The notes below the pieces were generated by a model. It was not told the origin of the DNA. It saw only the letters and a list, made by a program, of their open reading frames with translations, and did no database searches. Positions 1 through 5,720 of a stretch of 27,225 nucleotides of DNA are shown piece after piece. How positions within the stretch are numbered: position 1 is the first letter of the stretch; the number at the start of each line of letters is the position of its first letter. This DNA is from UMGS1307 sp964523005 (lineage in GTDB: Bacteria > Bacillota > Clostridia > Oscillospirales > CAG-382): the NCBI GenBank assembly GCA_964523005.1, contig CAZFZL010000003.1, positions 1-27,225 on the forward strand. The letters run 5' to 3'. The translations under genes and the position numbers were made by a program.

Positions 1-242
1 TCCTGCTGCATCTTCATCTGCGTGGCTTTGTCGGTTCTGCCTTTATACTTCTTCTGTATCGCAAGGACCTTCGGGCGCAGCATGGCCTGTCTTATTGTGT
101 TTTTCTGCTGCTTTATACCGAGCGGGAGCAACAGGATCTGGATGAAAACAGAAAACAGCAGCAGAGCTATCGCATAATGGTTCGTCAGCTCATAGCACTG
201 CCTCATTACCCAGCCTATCGGTTCCAGGATAAAATCTAACAT
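1..242 (-). CDS. yidC: YidC/Oxa1 family membrane protein insertase, N-terminal part (cut by window edge)
   Basis: The reading frame starts at the ATG complementary to 240-242 and runs off the left edge, giving about 80 residues. It starts MLDFILEPIGWVMRQCYEL, followed by a hydrophobic segment (about residues 25-45), then a basic stretch with KQQKNTIRQAMLRPKV, then QKKYKGRTDKATQMKMQQ. This is the usual first membrane segment and cytoplasmic hairpin of Gram-positive YidC proteins, which insert and fold membrane proteins alone or with SecYEG. It lies 33 bases downstream of yidD in the rpmH-rnpA-yidD-yidC order standard beside bacterial origins. Only the N-terminus is visible, so length and the second half cannot be judged. 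Confidence 0.93.
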   Translation of the reverse strand, partial: MLDFILEPIGWVMRQCYELTNHYAIALLLFSVFIQILLLPLGIKQQKNTIRQAMLRPKVLAIQKKYKGRTDKATQMKMQQ

Positions 243-275
243 TTGTCGGCTCCTATTGTTATTGCGGCCCGGTAT

Positions 276-500
276 TTACCACGGAAACTCAAGCGGCACC
301 GGATCATAACCGCCTTTGCAAAACGGGTTGCATCTGAGAATTCTGTATACAGTCAAAAAAAGCCCCGCGGCGGCACCGTGCATTCTGAACGCTTCAAGTG
401 CGTATTCCGAGCAAGTCGGCGTAAAACGGCAGCACGGCTTTTTCAGCGGCGAAATATATTTCCGGTATATTTTAATTATTCCGATAAACAGGTATTTCAT
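276..500 (-). CDS. yidD: YidD membrane protein insertion efficiency factor
   Basis: A 74-residue protein with the YidD hallmarks: an amphipathic N-terminus (MKYLFIGIIKIYRKYISPL), the cysteine motif CCRFTPTCSEYALEAF, and the C-terminal RILRCNPFCKGGYDPVP. Family members are about 70-90 residues long and are thought to help YidC/Sec-dependent insertion at the inner face of the membrane. Its ATG overlaps the rnpA stop codon (ATGA, 497-500), so translation is probably coupled. Nothing is unusual apart from CNPF being followed by CK, where HP or HK is more common. Confidence 0.95.
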   Translation of the reverse strand: MKYLFIGIIKIYRKYISPLKKPCCRFTPTCSEYALEAFRMHGAAAGLFLTVYRILRCNPFCKGGYDPVPLEFPW

Positions 501-859
501 GGCTTTGGTTGTATATTCAGTATTCCCACTTTTTTGAAGGCCCTTGTCAGCTCAAGCAAAATATCCGTCGATTTCTTTCCGACGGCGCCCTGCCTGGCGA
601 CTACGATAATTATATAGCCTTCAGCCGTTATATCCGAAATGTCACGCAGCGCTTCGCGGATTATGCGCCTGAGTCTGACGCGCATTACCGCGTTGCCGCG
701 CTTTGTGGAAACGGTGATCCCGGTCCGTGTTTCATTCCTTCGGCCGTTTCTGAGGATATATACGGCGATGCTTTCGCTCACAACTGAGCGTCCCTTGGCG
801 TATGCCTTTCTGAAAAGATGGTTCTGCGTGACGGATAATAACTTCTTTCCCTTAACCAT
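497..859 (-). CDS. rnpA: Ribonuclease P protein component
   Basis: A 120-residue basic protein, the normal size for RnpA, which binds the RNase P RNA and helps recognise the 5' leader of pre-tRNA. The N-terminus MVKGKKLLSVTQNHLFRKAY and the central KRGNAVMRVRLRRIIREAL helix identify the family. In that helix the usual Arg-Asn-Arg (RNR) signature reads Arg-Val-Arg (residues 60-62), which is odd because the Asn is highly conserved. The start lies one base after the rpmH stop and the 3' end overlaps yidD by four bases, so the genes form one tight transcript. No strong ribosome site is seen in front of it, which fits translational coupling to rpmH. Confidence 0.95.
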   Translation of the reverse strand: MVKGKKLLSVTQNHLFRKAYAKGRSVVSESIAVYILRNGRRNETRTGITVSTKRGNAVMRVRLRRIIREALRDISDITAEGYIIIVVARQGAVGKKSTDILLELTRAFKKVGILNIQPKP

Positions 860-860
860 C

Positions 861-995
861 TCAATAAGTCAGACGGGCTCTTCCCTTTGCTCTTCTTCTT
901 TTGAGAACGTTTCTTCCGTCAGCTGTTGCCATTCTTTTTCTGAAGCCGTGCTCCATTTTTCTGTGGCGTTTCTTAGGCTGATATGTTCTGAGCAT
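861..995 (-). CDS. rpmH: 50S ribosomal protein L34
   Basis: A 44-residue frame starting MLRTYQPKKRHRKMEHGF and continuing RKRMATADGRNVLKRRRAKG matches L34 almost along its length; the family is 44-47 residues. The C-terminus ends RARLTY, not the usual RKxLSA. A strong ribosome site, GGGAGGTG on the minus strand (complement of 1003-1010), lies a few bases before the ATG at 993-995. A near-consensus promoter at 1111-1139 drives it. It is the first gene of the leftward rpmH-rnpA-yidD-yidC unit and is divergent from dnaA, as in most Firmicutes. Confidence 0.97.
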   Translation of the reverse strand: MLRTYQPKKRHRKMEHGFRKRMATADGRNVLKRRRAKGRARLTY

Positions 996-1110
996 ATATG
1001 CACACCTCCCTGTCTCTTAACAGACTTTGATTTTTCTTTTTTGCTTCCAGTGTAAAATACATCCTGACAGAGAAATCTCCGAGGATGATAAGCAAAATAC
1101 AACGCATTAC

Positions 1111-1139
1111 ATTATATATCCTGATAATTTGAAAGTCAA
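1111..1139 (-). promoter_or_regulatory. Sigma-A type promoter of rpmH-rnpA-yidD-yidC
   Basis: On the minus strand TTGACT (complement of 1134-1139) is followed by exactly 17 bases and TATAAT (complement of 1111-1116). Only one base differs from the consensus hexamers. The predicted start is near 1104, giving a leader of about 110 bases before rpmH. Confidence 0.88.
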
Positions 1140-1156
1140 GGGTTTTTTGTTATAAT
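1129..1156 (+). promoter_or_regulatory. Possible upstream dnaA promoter overlapping the rpmH promoter
   Basis: TTGAAA (1129-1134), a 16-base spacer and TATAAT (1151-1156) preceded by TGT, an extended -10. It overlaps the opposite-strand rpmH promoter, so the two would compete for polymerase. It lies about 190 bases before dnaA; the nearer promoter at 1272 looks stronger. Confidence 0.5.
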
Positions 1157-1237
1157 GCGATGAATTATCATTTTTTTATTTATACTGAAGGCATTTTCAA
1201 TGATTATAACATCGGCGGCTTAAAAAAACAAGATATA

Positions 1238-1268
1238 TTTTTTGAAAATAACGTTAGTTTTCAAAAAA
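1238..1268. repeat. A/T-rich inverted repeat just upstream of the dnaA -35 box
   Basis: Perfect 11-bp arms, TTTTTTGAAAA at 1238-1248 and TTTTCAAAAAA at 1258-1268, enclose TAACGTTAG, itself almost palindromic. The element ends three bases before the dnaA -35 hexamer. It could be a regulator operator, an UP-like A-tract element or a weak bidirectional terminator; the stem is too A/T-rich to favour the last. Confidence 0.7.
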
Positions 1269-1271
1269 GAC

Positions 1272-1300
1272 TTTACAAAACCGGCTCGTTTTGCTATAAT
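1272..1300 (+). promoter_or_regulatory. Sigma-A type promoter of dnaA
   Basis: TTTACA (1272-1277), a 17-base spacer and consensus TATAAT (1295-1300) preceded by TGC, an extended -10. The predicted start is near 1307, about 40 bases before the dnaA ATG, and the ribosome site AAAGAGG (1334-1340) lies inside the resulting leader. Confidence 0.88.
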
Positions 1301-1346
1301 AACTGTGGGTATATATGTATTGATTTATATAAAAAAGAGGACTATA

Positions 1347-2681
1347 ATGGATTTCATCAGAGAACTGTGGAGCATGGTTCTTGTAAAGCTGTCGGAAAGC
1401 TATAACGAGCTGACAATGAAGCTTTGGTTCAACGATCTTATGCTCACCCATCTTGACGACAACAGCGCGTACATATCGATCGACAGTGAATTCAAAAAGG
1501 ATATCATAGAGAAAAAATACGGGGATGTTCTCAAAAAATGTATTGATGAATGTCTCGGGTTTCCGGTAAACGTATCGGTTTATGTACGAAAAAGTGAAGA
1601 TGAGCTTGACGGCGATGACACCGATCAAGCCGACCAGTCAGACAACATCGCACAGAGCCACCCGAATTTTTACAGTGACGACTATACCTTTGATACATTT
1701 GTGATCGGCTCTTCAAATAAAATAGCGCACGCTGCATGCACCGCCGTCGCTAATTTCCCGGCGGCTGCATACAACCCTCTTTTTATATACGGGCCAAGCG
1801 GACTCGGGAAAACGCATCTTCTTTACGCTGTAATAAACGAAATAAAGAAGAAGCATCCCGATATGAAGGTGCTGTATGTCAAGGGTGAGGAATTCACAAA
1901 CCAGCTTATCGATTCGATCGCTGTTAAAAAGCCTGTCATATTCCGTGAAAAATACAGAAACGCCGACGTTCTTCTCGTCGACGACGTCCAGTTCATTGCC
2001 GGAAGGATATCGACGCAGGAGGAATTTTTTCATACCTTCAACGCCCTGTATGAGCAGAAAAAGCAGATAGTTCTGACGTCAGACCGACCGCCGAAGGATA
2101 TACAATCGCTCGACGACCGGCTGCGTTCACGCTTCAACAGCGGCCTGGTCACCGATATAGCGCCGCCTGACTTCGAGCTTCGCGCCGCGATTCTAAAGAA
2201 AAAGGCTACGCTCCTCGGAATTGAACTGCCAAGCGACGTTCTCCAGTTTCTTACCGAGAATATAAAAGACAATATACGTCAGCTCGAGGGCGCCATAAAA
2301 AAGCTTTCGGCACACAGCTTCATTAAAAACGAACCGATTTCGCTCGAGCTGGCAAAAACAACGCTTTCAGACCTGCTTTCCAACTCTGAGCCGACAAGCG
2401 TTACGATCGAAAAGATTTTTTCAACCGTTTGCAAGCAATACAGCGTAACACGCGACGACATAAAAAGCAGGAAGAGAAACGCCGACATACTCAAAGCCCG
2501 CAATATTTCCATTTACCTCATACGCACTCTTACCGATATGTCGCTTCCGGCGATAGGGCGGTTGTTTGACCGAGATCACACGACGGTCATGAACTCTCTT
2601 ACTAATATCGAAAACCAAAAAAAATCGGATATTTTGTTTTTAAACGAAATAAACGACATCATACAGGATCTCAAAAACTGA
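1347..2681 (+). CDS. dnaA: Chromosomal replication initiator protein DnaA
   Basis: A 444-residue AAA+ ATPase that binds DnaA boxes and the DnaA-trio strand at oriC and opens the duplex. Domain I spans about residues 1-80, followed by a short acidic linker (about 85-105). The AAA+ module has Walker A GPSGLGKT (149-156) and Walker B LLVDDVQF (209-216). Domain IV ends with the DNA-binding signature DRDHTTVMNS (408-417). I chose the ATG at 1347 because AAAGAGG sits six bases before it and the promoter at 1272-1300 lies within a longer in-frame extension. DnaA proteins are usually 440-470 residues, so it is full length. It is followed by the origin and dnaN, the normal order. Confidence 0.98.
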   Translation: MDFIRELWSMVLVKLSESYNELTMKLWFNDLMLTHLDDNSAYISIDSEFKKDIIEKKYGDVLKKCIDECLGFPVNVSVYVRKSEDELDGDDTDQADQSDNIAQSHPNFYSDDYTFDTFVIGSSNKIAHAACTAVANFPAAAYNPLFIYGPSGLGKTHLLYAVINEIKKKHPDMKVLYVKGEEFTNQLIDSIAVKKPVIFREKYRNADVLLVDDVQFIAGRISTQEEFFHTFNALYEQKKQIVLTSDRPPKDIQSLDDRLRSRFNSGLVTDIAPPDFELRAAILKKKATLLGIELPSDVLQFLTENIKDNIRQLEGAIKKLSAHSFIKNEPISLELAKTTLSDLLSNSEPTSVTIEKIFSTVCKQYSVTRDDIKSRKRNADILKARNISIYLIRTLTDMSLPAIGRLFDRDHTTVMNSLTNIENQKKSDILFLNEINDIIQDLKN

Positions 2682-2721
2682 TATTGCGTTTCCTCTGTTA
2701 TCCTCACTGCTGTTATCTTGC

Positions 2722-2791
2722 TGACTGAGATATAAATATTTTTTAACACTGCTATTATCTTGTTTATCCTTGATTTATTAAATATTTATAC
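2722..2791. repeat. oriC 70-bp A/T-rich repeat, copy 1
   Basis: This copy starts TGACTGAGATATAAATATTT and ends with AAATATTTATAC. It differs from copy 2 (2995-3064) at only two positions. It includes two TTATC motifs (2755 and 2764) that may be weak DnaA sites. Unlike copy 2 it lacks the closing CTCAGTCA, so its inverted-repeat structure is incomplete. Confidence 0.92.
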
Positions 2792-2814
2792 AACATTTCC
2801 TCTATCATCCATGT

Positions 2815-2892
2815 GCAAGTTTCAGCGGTTTTGACTCGCAGCGCAGCGAAGAGGCAAATCACCGTCCCTCGACGGTGAAGCTGAAATCTTGC
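2815..2892. repeat. GC-rich REP/MITE-like hairpin element inside oriC
   Basis: A GC-rich island in A/T-rich surroundings. Outer arms GCAAG + TTTCAGC (2815-2826) pair with GCTGAAA + CTTGC (2880-2892, one bulged T). Inside are a small TCGC/GCGA hairpin (2836-2849) and a perfect 8-bp stem, TCACCGTC / GACGGTGA (2859-2878), with a four-base loop. The nested architecture resembles repetitive extragenic palindromes or a small non-autonomous element. It stops two bases before the assembly gap, as expected of a multi-copy sequence. No second copy is visible in this window, so repeat status is inferred. Confidence 0.6.
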
Positions 2893-2894
2893 TG

Positions 2895-2994
2895 NNNNNN
2901 NNNNNNNNNNNNNNNNNNNNNNNNNNNNNNNNNNNNNNNNNNNNNNNNNNNNNNNNNNNNNNNNNNNNNNNNNNNNNNNNNNNNNNNNNNNNNN
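2895..2994. other. Assembly gap (100 N)
   Basis: Exactly 100 unknown bases, the usual placeholder for a scaffold gap of undetermined size. The left flank ends CTTGCTG and the right flank begins TGACTGAG; the same junction, CTTGCTGACTGAG, occurs intact at 2718-2730. This suggests that the gap replaces tandem or duplicated sequence that the assembler could not resolve. Confidence 0.97.
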
Positions 2995-3072
2995 TGACTG
3001 AGATATAAATATTTTTTAACCCTGCTGTTATCTTGTTTATCCTTGATTTATTAAATATTTATACCTCAGTCA
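2995..3072. repeat. oriC repeat copy 2, a 78-bp element with 20-bp inverted ends
   Basis: Positions 2995-3064 repeat 2722-2791 with two mismatches. This copy also has a matching right end, so 2995-3014 (TGACTGAGATATAAATATTT) and 3053-3072 form inverted repeats with one mismatch over 20 bases. The centre carries TTATCTTGT (3028) and TTATCCTTG (3037). It could be a duplex-unwinding region, a DnaA-binding module or a MITE-like insertion. Confidence 0.85.
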
Positions 3073-3133
3073 ATAACAAGATAACATGCAAATCCACAGC
3101 CCAAAAACCTATTGATTCAAAGGAAAAACAGAG

Positions 3134-3172
3134 TTATCAACATATCTACAGTCCCTACTACTATTACTACTA
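3134..3172 (+). promoter_or_regulatory. oriC basal unwinding element: two DnaA boxes plus six DnaA-trios
   Basis: TTATCAACA (3134-3142) abuts ATATCTACA (3142-3150); after GTCC come six trinucleotides CTA CTA CTA TTA CTA CTA (3155-3172). Read on the complementary strand these are 3'-GAT/AAT-5' repeats, the DnaA-trio pattern described for Bacillus subtilis and many other bacteria, where DnaA loads from the last box onto one strand. Box order, the intervening C-rich bases and the following A/T-rich tract all match that arrangement, so this is the likely site of initial melting. Confidence 0.85.
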
Positions 3173-3244
3173 TCCCGTATATACTATTATATTATGTGTT
3201 TTTTTTAAAAAGAGAAGCATTTGCTTCGGAAATGGAGAACCTGT

Positions 3245-4363
3245 ATGAAATTCAGAATAGAAAAGAAAGCATTACTTGAGCTTTTGCTCCCTGCAAGCGC
3301 TGCAAGCACAAACAAGAATTCGCTGCCTGCACTTGAAGGCCTTCTTTTCACCGTCGAAGGAGATACTTTGACAATATGTGGTTATGATCTGGAAAAAGGT
3401 GTCCGCACTCAGGGAACAGTATACGACACACAGGATGGCGCCGTCGTTATCAACGCGCAGCGAATAACGAGCATTGTAAGAAATTTTTCCGATTGTGACG
3501 TAGAATTCAGCTGTGACGAAAGAAATTATGTTGAAATAAACGGAGGTCAGGCTCAATTCAAAATACACGGACTTCCGGCGGATGCGTTTCCGAGTCTTCC
3601 TGAGCTGGGAAATGATAAAAGCTTTGATATATCGCAGAATATTTTGAAGGAAATGATACAATCGACGGTGTTTGCGGTGGCACAGAGTGACGCAAGACCG
3701 ATACTTTGCGGAGAACTGTTTAAAATAGAGGGAACAAAGCTGACGGTTGTTGCGTTGGATAACTTCAGACTTGCGTTCAGAGAAGAATCATATGCCGTGA
3801 AAAACAACGAAGATTTCTTTTCGGTTGTCATACCGGGAAGAGCTCTCACCGACCTTGTAAAGGTGCTTACAGATACAGATGAAACAGCGCATGTCGAGCT
3901 TACGAAAAAATATGTTGTTTTCTCACTAGGAAATATAATGCTGTTTACAAGACTGCTTGAGGGCGAATATCTTGATTATTCACGTGTTATACCGTCACAA
4001 AACAAAATATTCGTTTCAATAGAAACGATTCCGTTTTTAAGCAGCGTAGAGCGTGCATCGCTTCTCGTCGATGAAAAGCTAAAAACACCGCTCAGATGTA
4101 ATTTTAACGGAAACACGCTGATGATATCGTGCTCAACGCAGTACGGCAGAGTGAATGATCTGATAGATACTGTCAAGCAGGGCGAAGATATAGAGATCGG
4201 ATTTAATAACAAATATCTGTTTGAAGCAATCAGAGCGTGCCGTGAAGATAAGATAAGGGCAGAGCTTTCTACGCCGTTGATGTCCATGGTGATAAAGCCT
4301 GATAAAGAAAGAGAAGACGGATCGTTTCTTTATCTCGTGCTTCCTTGCAGGTTGAAGGACTGA
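3245..4363 (+). CDS. dnaN: DNA polymerase III beta subunit (sliding clamp)
   Basis: A 372-residue protein; the family is usually 365-380. It starts MKFRIEKKALLELLLPASAA and contains the clamp-typical KIHGLPADAFPSLPEL and FNNKYLFEAIRAC stretches, with a C-terminal LYLVLPCRL that replaces the commoner Y.V.PMR. The ring-shaped dimer tethers replicative polymerase and other partners to DNA. I chose the ATG at 3245 because GGAG (3234-3237) lies seven bases upstream; an in-frame ATG at 3221 would fall inside a small hairpin (3214-3227) and adds residues with no family match. recF starts three bases after its stop. Confidence 0.97.
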   Translation: MKFRIEKKALLELLLPASAASTNKNSLPALEGLLFTVEGDTLTICGYDLEKGVRTQGTVYDTQDGAVVINAQRITSIVRNFSDCDVEFSCDERNYVEINGGQAQFKIHGLPADAFPSLPELGNDKSFDISQNILKEMIQSTVFAVAQSDARPILCGELFKIEGTKLTVVALDNFRLAFREESYAVKNNEDFFSVVIPGRALTDLVKVLTDTDETAHVELTKKYVVFSLGNIMLFTRLLEGEYLDYSRVIPSQNKIFVSIETIPFLSSVERASLLVDEKLKTPLRCNFNGNTLMISCSTQYGRVNDLIDTVKQGEDIEIGFNNKYLFEAIRACREDKIRAELSTPLMSMVIKPDKEREDGSFLYLVLPCRLKD

Positions 4364-4365
4364 TA

Positions 4366-5451
4366 ATGCTTCTCAAACAACTGAGCCTTTCAGATTTCAG
4401 AAATAACGACGGAACGCCGATATGCTTTTCAGACGGAACCAATATCATATATGGTGATAACGGTGCAGGAAAGACGAACATACTTGAAGCGATTTTCTGC
4501 TTTGCGGCAGGTAAATCGTTCCGCGGCAGCAGAGACCGTGAGATGATATGCTTCGGAAAAAATCAGGCAACGGCTTCGATAGATTACGAAAACGTAAACG
4601 GCGCGCAAAACCTCTCGGTCCTGTTTGAGAAAAACGGAAGAAAAAAAATCAAAAGAAACGGGATCCAGATAACAAAGCTGTCGGAATATTTCGGCTCTTT
4701 CAGAGCCGTGATATTTTTTCCGGAGCATCTTGAGCTCGTGAAGGGTGCGCCGGAGCAAAGAAGAAGATTTATCGATATAGCGATAAGCCAGTCATTTCCA
4801 CGGTATGTCGCGGTGTTAAATGAGTATAACCGTGTGCTGCTCCAGAAAAACGCGCTTCTCAGAAGCGAGATCAGGCATAAGGAAGAGCTTGCGGTTGTCT
4901 ATAACGAATCACTCTCGCAGATAGGCGCGGTGATAAGCGCGAAACGGAAAAGCTTTTTTGAGGAGCTTTCGGATTACGCACGGCAAATGTACGAAACTAT
5001 CTCTGAAAGCCGCGAAAGACTTTCGTTCAGATATAATACGCAGTGTGAGGGCAACAGCGCAGAGGAAATGAAGCTTTCTTATTCACGGCAGCTTTCGGAA
5101 AGGCTTGCGCAGGAAATACAGCGCCAGTGTTCACTTGTGGGCGCACATAAAGACGATTTTACAGTATATATAAACGACAAGGAAGCAAGGCAATATGCAT
5201 CGCAGGGTCAACAGCGAAGTGCGGTGCTGTCGATGAAGCTTGCCGAGGGTGAAATGTCGCAAAAGGTCACGGGGGAATATCCTGTTTTTTTGCTCGATGA
5301 TATAATGAGTGAGCTGGACGAGCGCAGAAAACACTGCATAACGGAAAGGCTCAGCGGAAAACAGGTTATAATAACAGGGTGTGAGCTGAACGGCGACAGT
5401 GCACAAGGTTTATTTTTTGCAAAAAGCGGTCACATCGAAAGAGTTAAATAA
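4366..5451 (+). CDS. recF: DNA replication and repair protein RecF
   Basis: A 361-residue SMC-like ATPase, the usual RecF length, which with RecO and RecR loads RecA at gaps and stalled forks. Walker A GDNGAGKT is at residues 30-37, and Walker B LLDDIMSELD near 309-318 is the family signature. The central FFPEHLELVKGAPEQRRRFID and the SQGQQRSAVLSMKLAE segment (signature region) are also characteristic. The ATG at 4366 is preceded by GAAGGA (4354-4359), which lies within the end of dnaN, so the two genes are probably coupled. The small S4-domain gene often found between dnaN and recF in Firmicutes is absent. Confidence 0.97.
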   Translation: MLLKQLSLSDFRNNDGTPICFSDGTNIIYGDNGAGKTNILEAIFCFAAGKSFRGSRDREMICFGKNQATASIDYENVNGAQNLSVLFEKNGRKKIKRNGIQITKLSEYFGSFRAVIFFPEHLELVKGAPEQRRRFIDIAISQSFPRYVAVLNEYNRVLLQKNALLRSEIRHKEELAVVYNESLSQIGAVISAKRKSFFEELSDYARQMYETISESRERLSFRYNTQCEGNSAEEMKLSYSRQLSERLAQEIQRQCSLVGAHKDDFTVYINDKEARQYASQGQQRSAVLSMKLAEGEMSQKVTGEYPVFLLDDIMSELDERRKHCITERLSGKQVIITGCELNGDSAQGLFFAKSGHIERVK

Positions 5452-5453
5452 AG

Positions 5454-5720
5454 ATGTTCATTTATATAGGAAAAAACAAGACGATACGCCAAAGTCAGCT
5501 TATAGGCGTTTTTGATATAGAAAACGCATCACGCTCAAGCGCAACGCGTGCTTTTCTGAAAAGAATACAGGAGGAGAAAAAAGTTTTAAATCTTTGTACC
5601 GATCTTCCGAAAAGCATCATACTGACAGATGAGGCGGTGTATATATCACCGTCAGGCGCAGCGAGCATAATGAAAAGAACGGCAACGGAAAAGAGAAAGG
5701 AAGCAAAAACGAATGGATGA
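5454..5720 (+). CDS. remB: RemB/YaaB-like DUF370 family protein
   Basis: An 88-residue protein starting MFIYIGKNKTIRQSQLIGVF, with DIENASRSSATRAFLKR and SIILTDEAVYISPSGAASI, matching the DUF370 (RemA/RemB) family. In Bacillus subtilis remB (yaaB) occupies this same place between recF and gyrB and is linked to control of extracellular matrix genes, although RemA is the better understood DNA-binding member. It starts two bases after recF stops and overlaps gyrB by eight bases, so it is cotranscribed with the replication genes. Assignment rests on sequence style plus conserved position; its target here is unknown. Confidence 0.85.
   Translation: MFIYIGKNKTIRQSQLIGVFDIENASRSSATRAFLKRIQEEKKVLNLCTDLPKSIILTDEAVYISPSGAASIMKRTATEKRKEAKTNG

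Larger units (their letters stand above)
996..1346. promoter_or_regulatory. Divergent rpmH/dnaA control region
   Basis: These 351 bases have no convincing gene. They hold the rpmH promoter (minus, 1111-1139), two candidate dnaA-side promoters (plus, 1129-1156 and 1272-1300), a 31-bp inverted repeat (1238-1268) and long A/T runs. I see no 9-mer close to the DnaA box consensus TTATCCACA here, so the recognisable origin signals appear confined to the dnaA-dnaN spacer. An in-frame extension of dnaA to an ATG at 1242 exists, but it would lie upstream of the best promoter and is rejected. Confidence 0.8.
2682..3244. other. Replication origin oriC (dnaA-dnaN intergenic region)
   Basis: A 563-base gene-free stretch, mostly very A/T-rich, including a 100-base assembly gap. 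DnaA-box-like 9-mers (consensus TTATCCACA) include TTATCCTCA at 2698 (8/9), AAATCCACA at 3090 (7/9), TTATCAACA at 3134 (8/9) and ATATCTACA at 3142 (7/9). Weaker TTATC-starting motifs recur at 2713, 2755, 2764, 3028 and 3037. The two boxes at 3134-3150 are followed by a short C-rich piece and a trinucleotide run typical of bacterial unwinding elements. Two near-identical 70-bp copies and a GC-rich hairpin element make the locus repeat-rich, which may be why assembly broke here. True origin length is unknown. Confidence 0.9.

Noticed and set aside
1242..1346. N-terminal extension of dnaA by 35 residues
   Set aside because: It would begin upstream of the best promoter and lacks a ribosome site; the ATG at 1347 has AAAGAGG and gives the normal DnaA N-terminus.
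3179..3200. Promoter of dnaN around TATACT/TATATTATG
   Set aside because: -10-like hexamers are plentiful in this A/T-rich tract, but no -35 hexamer at suitable spacing was found, so no specific call is made.
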